Shown: piece after piece, positions 1 to 6,704 of the stretch
Layout of the letters: every line of letters starts with the position of its first letter
How positions within the stretch are numbered: the stretch's first letter is position 1
Origin: Candidatus Zixiibacteriota bacterium
GTDB lineage: Bacteria > Zixibacteria > MSB-5A5 > SM1-73
Reading direction: 5' to 3'
Assembly (NCBI GenBank): GCA_020341875.1
Contig: CP070839.1
Coordinates: forward strand, 1,056,659-1,063,740
Length of the DNA: 7,082 nt
Notes under the pieces: model-generated
Database searches by the model: none
Seen by the model: the letters and a program-made list of their open reading frames with translations, nothing else
Told to the model about the DNA's origin: nothing
Position numbers and translations under genes: made by a program

Positions 1-13
1 AGCTTACTCTCAG

Positions 14-51
14 GAAAATAGCCCCGGGAATTTCATCCTGGGGCTATTTTC
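14..51. terminator. Bidirectional intrinsic terminator closing the leftward operon
   Basis: AAAATAGCCCC at 15-25 pairs perfectly with GGGGCTATTTT at 40-50. The stem can gain G14-C51 outside and G26-T39, G27-C38, G28-C37 and A29-T36 inside, leaving a six-base loop. The A-run and T-run at the base of the stem give a U-rich exit on either strand, so it can stop transcription both ways. Leftward it would end the two-gene glycosyltransferase operon, about 78 bases past the relic stop at 129-131. Rightward it would end whatever lies before the window. This is seen directly; termination itself is inferred. Confidence 0.85.
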
Positions 52-128
52 TTGTCTCCTGTCCGTGTGCAACCGGAGAGTATGAATTCACTCAGATTCG
101 AGACGACCATCGCTGTTGCCCGACAAGG

Positions 129-232
129 CTATTCCTCCTTCAGCCCTTTCAGAGGTCCCTCGATCATATCCCTCTCGGCCGGATCTCCCTTTCCTGGTCC
201 GACGACTCTCTCCAGGCGCGTTATTGCCTCTC
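129..232 (-). other. Out-of-frame C-terminal tail of the 614-residue gene (frameshift relic)
   Basis: Read leftward from GAG at 230-228, a frame one base off from the upstream gene gives 33 sense codons and stops at TAG 131-129. Its product begins EAITRLE and ends GLKEE. The neighbouring paralog has EAIRNLE at the equivalent place (residues 615-621) and ends 30 residues later. The codons line up: the paralog has GAT GAG GCG ATA, and here it is GA- GAG GCA ATA, so one base is missing just before position 230. Restoring it would give a protein of about 645 residues against 650 for the paralog, completing a fifth TPR and a charged C-terminal helix. The missing base could be a real mutation or an assembly error. 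No classical slippery heptamer is visible, so programmed frameshifting looks unlikely. Confidence 0.8.
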
Positions 233-2065
233 CTTTTCACCCATCTGGCGATAAATCTCTGCCAATCGATACGAGGCCAGGGCGTGCTGGGGATCTAATC
301 TGATCGCTTTTTCAAATTCATCAGCAGCGTCTTCCAGCATACCTTTGCGAAAGTATAGATCTCCTAACAGATAATGAACCTCGGGATCAGCCCTCAGCGA
401 GAGCGAGAGCTTATAGTCTCTCTCGGCCTGGTTCAACACGCCCAGACTATAATGCGCGTAGCCCATGTTCGACAGTATAAACGCGCTGTCTGCGCCATTC
501 TCCAGGGCCTCCTGGAAATACTTCAAGGCCAGCCGGTGTTTGCCTAGATCTCCGTGCAACGCCCCCAGATTCACATAAGCTTCAGACAGGTACGGGTTGT
601 ATTCCAGAGCCTTCTGAAATTCCTTGATGGCCGTCATCTCATCGCCCTTCTTGGTGTGGAGCACCCCCATGGTGTAATGGGCATGCGCCAGATTGGCGGT
701 GCGGTATTTGGGCATGCTGAGATTGATCGGTATCAGGAAGACCAAAAGGATTAAAACATATTTCCCCACCTGAGGATATTTCCTCTCTCCTACCCACGAA
801 ATGAACCAGTCCAGTGCAAAAGCGGAGAACAGAATCAGAACCGGGATGATGGGAACCCGATAGCGGGCATTAACGAAGAACAGAATCACGCTGAGCATGT
901 AGACAAAGAGAAAAATCTCTAAAAGCAAAACGTCTTTCTTTGCCTGGTAAGCCAGTATGATTCCCACCAGTGCCAGGGGAGCGATCAGCCCGAAGGGAAA
1001 GTATATGCTGAATCTCCACAGCAGGAGTCTTAACACCGATGAGCTTCTGGTGAAGAAATACAGATCACGGTTATTCCCGAGCTCGTTTCCGTTCCAGAAG
1101 AGAGTGAATTTCTTCAGCATCAACCTCAGGTAATTGAGCGGCTCGTAGTAGACGAATTTGAGTCCCTCCACGTACCAGAAGCGTGATTGCTCGGAAGGTT
1201 TTAGACTCCTCCCCATCGTCTCTTCAGCTATGATCTTGGCGTCGCCGTATGAACCCCACCAGGTGGTTCTGGCTCCAGGGATGGTGGCCGAGGTTCCGTC
1301 TGACTGGGAGTTGTTTCCTATGTAGAAATTCATCCCTCCCTGCCAGGCTATGAGCACCAGGTCGTTGGCTTTGACGTAGTTTCTCAAAGTCACCGGGGAG
1401 ATGACCAGCGCCGCACCCGCAGCGAAAATGCAGGCGTACGCAACCGATTTTGACCTTCCGCTGGCCTTGCCTCTAAAGCGCAGAATAACCCAAAGGAAGA
1501 CGGCAGCCCCCACTAAGAGGATGTTGGGCCGGGCCAGGGCGGACAGGCCCAGAATGGCTCCACAGGCAAGCCACCTGGGATAAGAAGGTCTCTCTTTGGC
1601 CCAGAACAGGGCCAGCAACAGGAGTAGATCCAGCAAGACCAGCAGAACCGGAATAAGAAGTTCGCCCTCGAAGTAGACCATGACCCCGTTAAGCGAAGCC
1701 AGAAGCGCGGCAATTACGGCAATCCTCCTGTTGAAAACTCTCTTGCCCAGAAGATAAACCAGAACGCAGCTGATAGCCCCCAGCATCAGTTGAATTAACC
1801 TGACCTGAAAGTGGCCGGGACCGAATATCTTGTAGACAGAAGCCAGAAAGTAAGCATACAGTGGCGCACGGAAAAAAGCGCCTTCGCCGAAGTCCTCCCC
1901 CTGCAATATCATGCGCGCCCACTGGTCATGATACTCCGAATCCATGATAAGGGTGTCAAACATGGGGGAGCTTTTCATCTGGTCCAGATAGACCAGCCTG
2001 ACCGCCAAAGCGAAGATAAAGATTCCGATGATAAGGTAGACTTCCTTTTTGGCCAATCCTTTCAT
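221..2065 (-). CDS. GT39/ArnT-like membrane glycosyltransferase with C-terminal TPRs (copy A, frameshifted near its end)
   Basis: The 614-residue product is predicted to move a sugar from a polyprenyl-phosphate carrier to an extracytoplasmic acceptor; the substrate is unknown. About eleven hydrophobic segments fill residues 9-450. The first, at about 9-27, is followed by a loop with MDSEYHDQWA (41-50), where Asp42 fits the catalytic acidic position of GT-C enzymes, and then FFRAPLYAYFLA (64-75). Other family-like motifs are PVTLRNY (224-230), GGMNFYIGNN (243-252) and LFWNGNEL (322-329). TPR units occupy about 462-495, 496-529, 530-562 and 563-596, and a fifth breaks off at the stop (MGEKERQ). 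The ATG at 2065 has an AAGGA nine bases upstream. The gene lies 42 bases behind its paralog, presumably in one transcript. Over the first 200 residues I count 126 identities with the paralog by eye. The transferase class is inferred from topology and motifs. Confidence 0.85.
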   Translation of the reverse strand: MKGLAKKEVYLIIGIFIFALAVRLVYLDQMKSSPMFDTLIMDSEYHDQWARMILQGEDFGEGAFFRAPLYAYFLASVYKIFGPGHFQVRLIQLMLGAISCVLVYLLGKRVFNRRIAVIAALLASLNGVMVYFEGELLIPVLLVLLDLLLLLALFWAKERPSYPRWLACGAILGLSALARPNILLVGAAVFLWVILRFRGKASGRSKSVAYACIFAAGAALVISPVTLRNYVKANDLVLIAWQGGMNFYIGNNSQSDGTSATIPGARTTWWGSYGDAKIIAEETMGRSLKPSEQSRFWYVEGLKFVYYEPLNYLRLMLKKFTLFWNGNELGNNRDLYFFTRSSSVLRLLLWRFSIYFPFGLIAPLALVGIILAYQAKKDVLLLEIFLFVYMLSVILFFVNARYRVPIIPVLILFSAFALDWFISWVGERKYPQVGKYVLILLVFLIPINLSMPKYRTANLAHAHYTMGVLHTKKGDEMTAIKEFQKALEYNPYLSEAYVNLGALHGDLGKHRLALKYFQEALENGADSAFILSNMGYAHYSLGVLNQAERDYKLSLSLRADPEVHYLLGDLYFRKGMLEDAADEFEKAIRLDPQHALASYRLAEIYRQMGEKERQ

Positions 2066-2107
2066 CCTTCAAGTTCCTTCACAACAAAGGTCAACCTCTG
2101 ATGCAGC

Positions 2108-4060
2108 TTATTTTCCGCCTTTCTCTTTCATTTCCTCCAGAAGTTCCACCACCTTCTCAATTCTTTCCGGCTCTCCGTCCCACAACCGCACAAACTGCTC
2201 CAGGTTCCGTATCGCCTCATCTCTTTTACCCATCCGGTGAAGAATCACTCCGAGCCGATAGAAGGCTAAAGCATACAGGGGATCATCTCTCAGCGTCTTC
2301 TCATATTGTCCTTTTGCCTCCTGTACCATTCCTTTCTTGAGATAAATCTCTCCGAGAAGATAATGAACTTTGGGATTATTATCTCTCAGGGAGAGGGATA
2401 ATTCATATTTCTCTTGTGCCTGATCGAACAGGCCCTGATTCTGATATTCAATCCCAATATTGTAGTGAACGAATGCGCTGTCGGCCCCTTTTTCCAGGGC
2501 CTTGCCGTAGTACTCGAGCGCCAGTTCATGTCTTCCCTGATCCCCGTAAATCGACCCTAAATTGACGTAGGCCTCGGCCAGGTTGGGATTGTAGTAGATC
2601 GCCTTCTCGAATTCCTCCACTGCTCTTACCCTATCCCCCTTTTCGGAGTAGACCGACCCTAAGGCATAATGAGCCTGACCCGGGTTTGCGGTCGAGTATC
2701 CCGGAATCTCAAGATTAACCGGAATCAGAATGACCAAGAAAACCAGAAGGTACTTAACCAGTTCAGAAGTCTTTTTTCTCTTGATCATGTAAACAAACCT
2801 GTCTAAGGCATAAGCGGAAAACAGAATCAAGACGGGGATGACCGGTACCCGGTATCTGGCGGTGACGAAGAACAGCACCACGCTCAGCATGTAAACAACC
2901 AGAAAGATCTCCAGAAGCAGGGCCTCTTTTGAGTTCTTGTGCGACAGAATGATGCCCACTAAGGCCAGAGGGGCGATGAGTCCGAAAGGGAAGTAGATCA
3001 CAAATCTCCAGACCAAAAGCTTCAAAAGGGGCGCGCTTCTGGCGAAGAAATACAGATCCCGATTGTTGGACAGCTCGTTTCCGTTCCAGAAGAGAGCGAA
3101 CTTCTTGGCCATCAACGCCAGAAAGTGAAAAGGCTCTTTCACCAGGAATTTCGCCGCCTTGGCGTACCAGAAACGTGATATCTGGGATGGCTTCAGGCTC
3201 CGGTTGGTCTCCTCTTCCGCGAATCTCTTCCCATCCTCATACAATCCCCACCATGTACTCCTTGCCCCGGGAAGCACGGCTGATGCCCCGTCCGACTGGG
3301 GGTTGTTTCCGATGTAGAAGTTCATTCCGCCCTGCGAGGCGATCAACACAAGATCGTGCCCTTTCAGATAGTTTCTCAAGGTCACCGGAGAGATGATGAG
3401 GACCGTGCCCAACGCAAAGGAGCCGGCATAGAGCAGGGATTTTGAGCTGATCTCCCCGGCATTGCCCCTGTACCTCCAGACGATCCAAATTATGAAAGCC
3501 ATTCCCACCAGAAGAATATTGGGCCGGGCTATGGCGGATAATCCCAGGAGTCCCCCGCAGAGGGCCCACCTTCCGTACGATGGTTTGTCACTTGTCCAAA
3601 ACAGAGCCAAAATCAAGAGCAGGTCCAAAAACACAAGCAGGACAGGAATGAGTAGCTCCCCCTCGAAGTAGATCAGGATTCCGTAGAGTGCGGCCACCAC
3701 GCCCGCGATCCTGCCTGTTCGGTCATTGAAGACCCGTTTCCCAAGAAGATAGACCAGAACGCAACTGACAGCCCCGATGAAGAGTTGAATCAGCCGACTC
3801 CAGAGATAGCCATGACCGAGGGTCTTGTAAGCAAAAGCCAGGAAGTAAGCATAAAGGGGAGCACGAAAAAACACGCCCTCGGAGAAGTCTTCCCCTCGCA
3901 GTATCGTCTGTGCCCATTGGTCATGATACTCAGCGCACATGGTAAGGGTGTCGAACATGGGGGAGTCTTGAATCTGTAGTAGATATGCCAATCTGACGCC
4001 GAAGGCAAGGACGAACAGCGCGATTATGAAAAGCAGTTGTCGTCGAACTGGTCTTCTCAT
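2108..4060 (-). CDS. GT39/ArnT-like membrane glycosyltransferase with C-terminal TPRs (copy B, full length)
   Basis: First gene of the leftward operon, 650 residues. It has the same plan as copy A: hydrophobic spans over residues 7-450, FFRAPLYAYFLA at 64-75, GGMNFYIGNN at 244-253, LFWNGNEL at 323-330, then TPR units at about 463-496, 497-530, 531-564, 565-598 and 599-632, and a charged tail ending EKGGK. I chose the ATG at 4060 over the upstream in-frame TTG at 4111 for two reasons: AGAGGG sits nine bases before it, and from this start the two paralogs align without a gap from residue 1. The longer form would add 17 residues with no homolog. At residue 42, where copy A has Asp, this copy has Cys (MCAEYHDQWA); Glu44 is shared. 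It may therefore have altered activity. The likely role is lipid-linked sugar transfer at the outer membrane face, by inference. Substrate unknown. Confidence 0.85.
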   Translation of the reverse strand: MRRPVRRQLLFIIALFVLAFGVRLAYLLQIQDSPMFDTLTMCAEYHDQWAQTILRGEDFSEGVFFRAPLYAYFLAFAYKTLGHGYLWSRLIQLFIGAVSCVLVYLLGKRVFNDRTGRIAGVVAALYGILIYFEGELLIPVLLVFLDLLLILALFWTSDKPSYGRWALCGGLLGLSAIARPNILLVGMAFIIWIVWRYRGNAGEISSKSLLYAGSFALGTVLIISPVTLRNYLKGHDLVLIASQGGMNFYIGNNPQSDGASAVLPGARSTWWGLYEDGKRFAEEETNRSLKPSQISRFWYAKAAKFLVKEPFHFLALMAKKFALFWNGNELSNNRDLYFFARSAPLLKLLVWRFVIYFPFGLIAPLALVGIILSHKNSKEALLLEIFLVVYMLSVVLFFVTARYRVPVIPVLILFSAYALDRFVYMIKRKKTSELVKYLLVFLVILIPVNLEIPGYSTANPGQAHYALGSVYSEKGDRVRAVEEFEKAIYYNPNLAEAYVNLGSIYGDQGRHELALEYYGKALEKGADSAFVHYNIGIEYQNQGLFDQAQEKYELSLSLRDNNPKVHYLLGEIYLKKGMVQEAKGQYEKTLRDDPLYALAFYRLGVILHRMGKRDEAIRNLEQFVRLWDGEPERIEKVVELLEEMKEKGGK

Positions 4061-4069
4061 CTCTTGAAT

Positions 4070-4075
4070 CCCTCT
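4070..4075 (-). promoter_or_regulatory. Ribosome binding site that decides the copy B start
   Basis: Read leftward, AGAGGG lies nine bases before the ATG at 4060-4058. The alternative TTG start at 4111-4109 has GGAAAGGC upstream, which fits less well. Alignment with the paralog also favours 4060. Confidence 0.7.
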
Positions 4076-4082
4076 GTCTTCT

Positions 4083-4111
4083 AAGCTAATCTTCCCCAAA
4101 GGCCAAGTCAA
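4083..4111 (-). promoter_or_regulatory. Candidate sigma-70-type promoter of the leftward operon
   Basis: On the minus strand TTGACT (4111-4106) is followed after 17 bases by TAGCTT (4088-4083). The -35 matches consensus at five of six positions, the -10 at three of six. Transcription would start near 4075, leaving a leader of roughly 15 bases that just covers the ribosome binding site. The -35 sits inside the inverted repeat AAAGGC (4098-4103) / GCCTTT (4112-4117), which could be an operator. If this promoter is real, the TTG at 4111 would not be transcribed, which further supports the 4060 start. Confidence 0.45.
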
Positions 4112-4214
4112 GCCTTTCCAGCCTGGTTAGGCCCGAGTCTCTGTCTAACTCAGGAATCGGTAAGCGCAACCAGGTCTGCGAAAAAGGTTTTGCATGGTCA
4201 TGGGTTGAAATTCC

Positions 4215-4243
4215 TTGACAGCCGAGTGTTGGTTGACTAAATT
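4215..4243 (+). promoter_or_regulatory. Candidate sigma-70-type promoter of purF
   Basis: A perfect TTGACA at 4215-4220 is followed after exactly 17 bases by TAAATT at 4238-4243, four of six matches to the -10 consensus. Transcription would begin near 4250, giving a leader of about 35 bases before the purF ATG at 4285. That leader is too short for a purine riboswitch. A second, weaker pair, TTGACT (4233-4238) with TATAGG (4257-4262) at 18-base spacing, overlaps it. Confidence 0.6.
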
Positions 4244-4284
4244 GGGTTTTCTTTCGTATAGGATATGTTCTGCGAAAGGGTAAC

Positions 4285-5700
4285 ATGCTGGAAAATCTAA
4301 TCCACGAAGAATGCGGTGTCTTTGGCATCTTTGGGGCACGAAAGGCCGCCGAGTTGACCTATTTGGGGCTCTATGCCCTGCAGCACCGGGGTCAGGAGGG
4401 AGCGGGAATCGTCTCCTCCAATGGCGAAAAAGTCCACCAGCACAGAGGTCTGGGGGAGGTAAACGAGGTATTCTCAGACAAAGAGACACTCAGCGGACTG
4501 AAAGGCCACCTGGCCGTCGGGCACAACCGCTATTCAACCACCGGTGCCTCATCCTCAATCAACGTCCAGCCTCTTTTAATCACCTACAAGAAAGGACAGC
4601 TGGCCTTAGCCCACAATGGAAACCTGACCAACTCCTACACCCTGCGCACCTCCATGGAGAGGAACGGCTCCATCTTTCAGACCTCAAGTGATAGCGAGTT
4701 GATCCTGCATCTGGTGGCTCGCTCCAAGAAGGAGACCGTGGAGGAGATGATCGAGGATGCGCTTTCCAAGGTGAAGGGGGCATACTCGGTGGTATTCAAT
4801 ACCGGTGATTCCATTGTGGCCGCCAGGGATCCACACGGCTGGCGTCCTCTAGCCTTGGGCCGGCTCAGAAACGCCTGGGTGGTGGCATCCGAGACCTGCG
4901 CATTCGACATAATCGGGGCAAAATACGAGCGAGACATCGAGCCGGGTGAGATCGCAGTAATCAACAAGCAAGGGGTTAAGTCCTACTTCCCTTTCAAGCC
5001 GGTCAAGCGCTCGTTCTGCATTTTTGAGTTCATCTACTTTGCCCGGCCGGATAGCATCATCTTCGGGGACAACGTGGATAAGATTCGCAGAAGACTGGGC
5101 ATGCAGTTGGCCAAAGAAAAACCTGTTGACGCAGATATCGTGATCTCGGTCCCCGACTCCTCCAATACCGCCACGTTGGGTTACAGTGAGGAATCCGGCA
5201 TAAAGTACGAGATGGGACTGATCCGCAATCACTACATAGGAAGGACCTTCATCGAGCCGGAACAGACCATCAGGGATTTGGACGCGCGAATCAAGTTCAA
5301 TCCGGTGAGAGGAGTTCTGAAGAACCAGAGGGTGGTGGTAGTGGACGATTCCATCGTGCGCGGAACCACCAGCAAGAAGCTCATCCACATGCTGAAGATC
5401 GCCGGTGCAAAGGAAGTCCATTTCCGGGTAAGCTCTCCGCCTATAACTTCCCCCTGTTTCTACGGGATAGATATGCCCACCAAGGAGGAGTTGATTGCCT
5501 CGTCCAAGTCGGTGGAAGAGATCAGGAAGTATCTGGATGTGGACACTCTGGGTTATCTCTCCTTGCCGGGTATGCTCTCCATGCACTCGTTGAACGGGAG
5601 GAATTTCTGCGCTGCCTGTTTCTCCGGCAAATACCCCTCCAAAATCGAGATGAATTCCGGCAAGCACGTGCTGGAGAGGAAGTGTTGCGGAGAATTCTGA
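4285..5700 (+). CDS. purF: Amidophosphoribosyltransferase (glutamine PRPP amidotransferase)
   Basis: Cytoplasmic enzyme of the first committed step of purine synthesis: PRPP plus glutamine gives 5-phosphoribosylamine, glutamate and pyrophosphate. The 471-residue product starts with a nine-residue propeptide; Cys10 would become the N-terminal nucleophile after cleavage (EECGVFG). The glutaminase domain shows LQHRGQEGAG (32-41), GHNRYSTTG (79-87), HNGNLTN (110-116) and SDSE (135-138). The phosphoribosyltransferase domain has the PRPP loop VVVVDDSIVRGTT (350-362). Cys245, Cys391, Cys442 and Cys445 match the four 4Fe-4S ligands of the Bacillus subtilis enzyme, so this is the oxygen-sensitive iron-sulfur form. 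The ATG has AAAGGG four bases upstream (4275-4280) and its own promoter candidate. No other purine gene is nearby, and the gene is divergent from the glycosyltransferase operon. No sign of damage. Confidence 0.98.
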   Translation: MLENLIHEECGVFGIFGARKAAELTYLGLYALQHRGQEGAGIVSSNGEKVHQHRGLGEVNEVFSDKETLSGLKGHLAVGHNRYSTTGASSSINVQPLLITYKKGQLALAHNGNLTNSYTLRTSMERNGSIFQTSSDSELILHLVARSKKETVEEMIEDALSKVKGAYSVVFNTGDSIVAARDPHGWRPLALGRLRNAWVVASETCAFDIIGAKYERDIEPGEIAVINKQGVKSYFPFKPVKRSFCIFEFIYFARPDSIIFGDNVDKIRRRLGMQLAKEKPVDADIVISVPDSSNTATLGYSEESGIKYEMGLIRNHYIGRTFIEPEQTIRDLDARIKFNPVRGVLKNQRVVVVDDSIVRGTTSKKLIHMLKIAGAKEVHFRVSSPPITSPCFYGIDMPTKEELIASSKSVEEIRKYLDVDTLGYLSLPGMLSMHSLNGRNFCAACFSGKYPSKIEMNSGKHVLERKCCGEF

Positions 5701-5703
5701 AAC

Positions 5704-5749
5704 CTGCGACTGGGATACGCAGCTTCAGTTTTACACAAGAATAACTGAA
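5704..5749 (+). terminator. Weak hairpins just after purF, possible terminator
   Basis: Four bases after the stop, CTGCG (5704-5708) pairs with CGCAG (5718-5722), followed by the T-rich CTTCAGTTTT. A second stem, TTCAGTT (5724-5730) with AACTGAA (5743-5749), has a 12-base loop. Neither has a clear uridine run after it, so termination here is a guess. I see no better terminator before the next gene. Confidence 0.3.
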
Positions 5750-5792
5750 TATGGTAGGGGAATCGCCTCCCATCACACGTGCCGAAAACGCA

Positions 5793-5818
5793 GCTGACAG
5801 GATCTTCGAATAGTCAGC
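5793..5818. repeat. Inverted repeat in the purF-gtrA gap
   Basis: GCTGAC (5793-5798) pairs with GTCAGC (5813-5818), and AT (5802-5803) with AT (5810-5811) can continue the stem around a TTCG centre with bulges. It could be a leader hairpin of the GtrA gene or an operator. The rest of the 208-base gap (5701-5908) shows no gene and no convincing promoter. Confidence 0.35.
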
Positions 5819-5908
5819 GGGTAACGGGACTCTCCCTCATTCTCTTTTTCATACCTGCTGCGTAAAAGAGGGGAAGCCGAAGGGTGAAGTCACGAGGCTG
5901 ATCTGAAG

Positions 5909-6349
5909 TTGAACACCAGACTCCATTCCATAATTCACCAAGAGGAAGTCAGGCGCATAGCGAAATTCTGCTTAGTCGGAGCCTGGGGATTTGTGGTCAA
6001 CATGTTTTTCCTCTGGTTCTTCACCGAGACTGTGGGGTTCTTCTATCTTGTCTCCAGTCTCATAGCGATTGAGATATCGCTTCTGAACAATTTCGTGTTG
6101 AACGATCTCTGGACCTGGCACGACAGGGGCAAGGAGGGAAAAAGGGAATACTTCAAGAGAATGCTTCAGTACCATGTGACTGCCAGCGCCGCCATGTTGA
6201 CCAACATTGTCATCCTGTGGATCTTAACCGAGCTTTTCGACGTGTATTATTTGGTATCCAACGTCTTTGGCATCCTATGCGGCGCAGCACTGAATTTCTT
6301 TCTCAACGACCGCTGGACCTTCAAACACAGAAAGGAGATGGAAACCTGA
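5909..6349 (+). CDS. GtrA-family membrane protein
   Basis: Small inner-membrane protein of 146 residues, the usual size for GtrA-like proteins. These are thought to help translocate or handle polyprenyl-phosphate sugars for surface glycosylation. Four membrane segments lie at about 18-38, 43-64, 88-108 and 112-132. The two halves each end in the family signature, NNFVLNDLWTW (60-70) and LNFFLNDRWTF (128-138), showing the internal duplication. The start is TTG at 5909: an in-frame TGA lies at 5885-5887, GAGG is at 5894-5897 (11 bases upstream), and the first internal ATG falls inside the first membrane span. CTG at 5903 has better spacing to GAGG but is a rarer start. The last codons and the TGA stop lie inside the first palindrome of the downstream repeat block. 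Neighbouring GT-C-like genes fit a lipid-linked sugar role, by inference. Confidence 0.88.
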   Translation: MNTRLHSIIHQEEVRRIAKFCLVGAWGFVVNMFFLWFFTETVGFFYLVSSLIAIEISLLNNFVLNDLWTWHDRGKEGKREYFKRMLQYHVTASAAMLTNIVILWILTELFDVYYLVSNVFGILCGAALNFFLNDRWTFKHRKEMET

Positions 6350-6494
6350 AGGTTTCCGCTACATCATAAGTGTTCGGGATTGCATCCCGAATCGGGTAGG
6401 CGGAATGAATTCCCGCCTCTATGGGAGGAAATGCTTTATCATTCATAGGGCAGGGCATTCAGCCCTGCCGTAAGAAGCGTCTGTCGAGAGTTGA
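6338..6494. repeat. Palindrome array, unit 1
   Basis: A block of about 157 bases with four small palindromes at roughly 20-45 base spacing. They are GGAAACC-TGAA-GGTTTCC (6340-6357, then GCTACA), TTCGGGAT-TGC-ATCCCGAA (6373-6391), GGCGGAATGAATTCCCGCC (6399-6417, one mismatch at 6404/6412) and GGCAGGGC-ATTCA-GCCCTGCC (6449-6469). Arms differ between palindromes, yet each half matches its own partner. The first 26 bases (6338-6363) recur exactly at 6495-6520. The block starts inside the 3' end of the GtrA gene. No open frame here resembles a protein. Function unknown; I do not recognise a named repeat family. Confidence 0.85.
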
Positions 6495-6654
6495 ATGGAA
6501 ACCTGAAGGTTTCCGCTACACTGGAGGTGGTGTTCGAGATCGTATTCCCGGCCGGATCGGCGGGATGAATTCCCGCCGCTATGCGAGGAAATGGTTCATC
6601 ATCAATAGAGCTGGGTTTGCGCTGAAGGGCATTAAGCCCTGCCGCGAGATTACG
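6495..6654. repeat. Palindrome array, unit 2 (diverged direct repeat of unit 1)
   Basis: The same order of palindromes as unit 1. The first is identical (6497-6514, then GCTACA). The second is degraded (TTCGAGAT at 6533-6540 against ATTCCCGG at 6544-6551). The third is perfect, GGCGGGA-TGAAT-TCCCGCC (6559-6577, then GCTATG). The fourth is reduced to AGGGC-ATTAA-GCCCT (6626-6640). Relative to unit 1 there are three extra bases between the first and second palindromes and about 14 extra bases before the fourth. Between palindromes, matching islands such as AGGAAATG (6426-6433 and 6586-6593) show a true duplication rather than independent hairpins. Confidence 0.8.
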
Positions 6655-6686
6655 AAAAAAACCGCGCCCCGTCTCAGGCGGGGCGC
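6655..6686 (-). terminator. Strong intrinsic terminator facing left, no obvious gene to serve
   Basis: Read on the minus strand, GCGCCCCGCC (6686-6677) pairs with GACGGGGCGC (6673-6664) around a three-base TGA loop, giving a ten-base-pair GC-rich stem with one G-U pair. Two G residues and then seven T residues (6661-6655) follow. This is the classic intrinsic terminator form for leftward transcription. On the plus strand the A-run precedes the hairpin and no T-run follows, so it would not stop rightward transcription. No leftward gene is seen between here and the window end. Confidence 0.7.
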
Positions 6687-6704
6687 ACGCCAGCGTACCT
6701 ATTC

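Noticed and set aside
221..238. Programmed -1 frameshifting in copy A
   Set aside because: The codons before the stop (GGT GAA AAG GAG AGG) do not form a slippery heptamer of the usual type. A simple one-base deletion explains the alignment with the paralog.
4061..4111. Longer copy B starting at TTG 4111
   Set aside because: The 17 extra residues have no match in the paralog, the ATG at 4060 has the better ribosome site, and the likely promoter overlaps the TTG.
4112..4284. Purine riboswitch or tRNA upstream of purF
   Set aside because: The leader from the likely start site is only about 35 bases, and I see no cloverleaf or purine aptamer core in this gap.
4849..5667. Long minus-strand open frame of 272 residues inside purF
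   Set aside because: It is the antisense shadow of a fully conserved purF gene and has no recognisable domain or start signal.
6338..6520. CRISPR array based on a 26-base exact repeat
   Set aside because: Only two copies exist, 157 bases apart; the intervening DNA holds its own palindromes and is partly duplicated, and no cas gene is seen.
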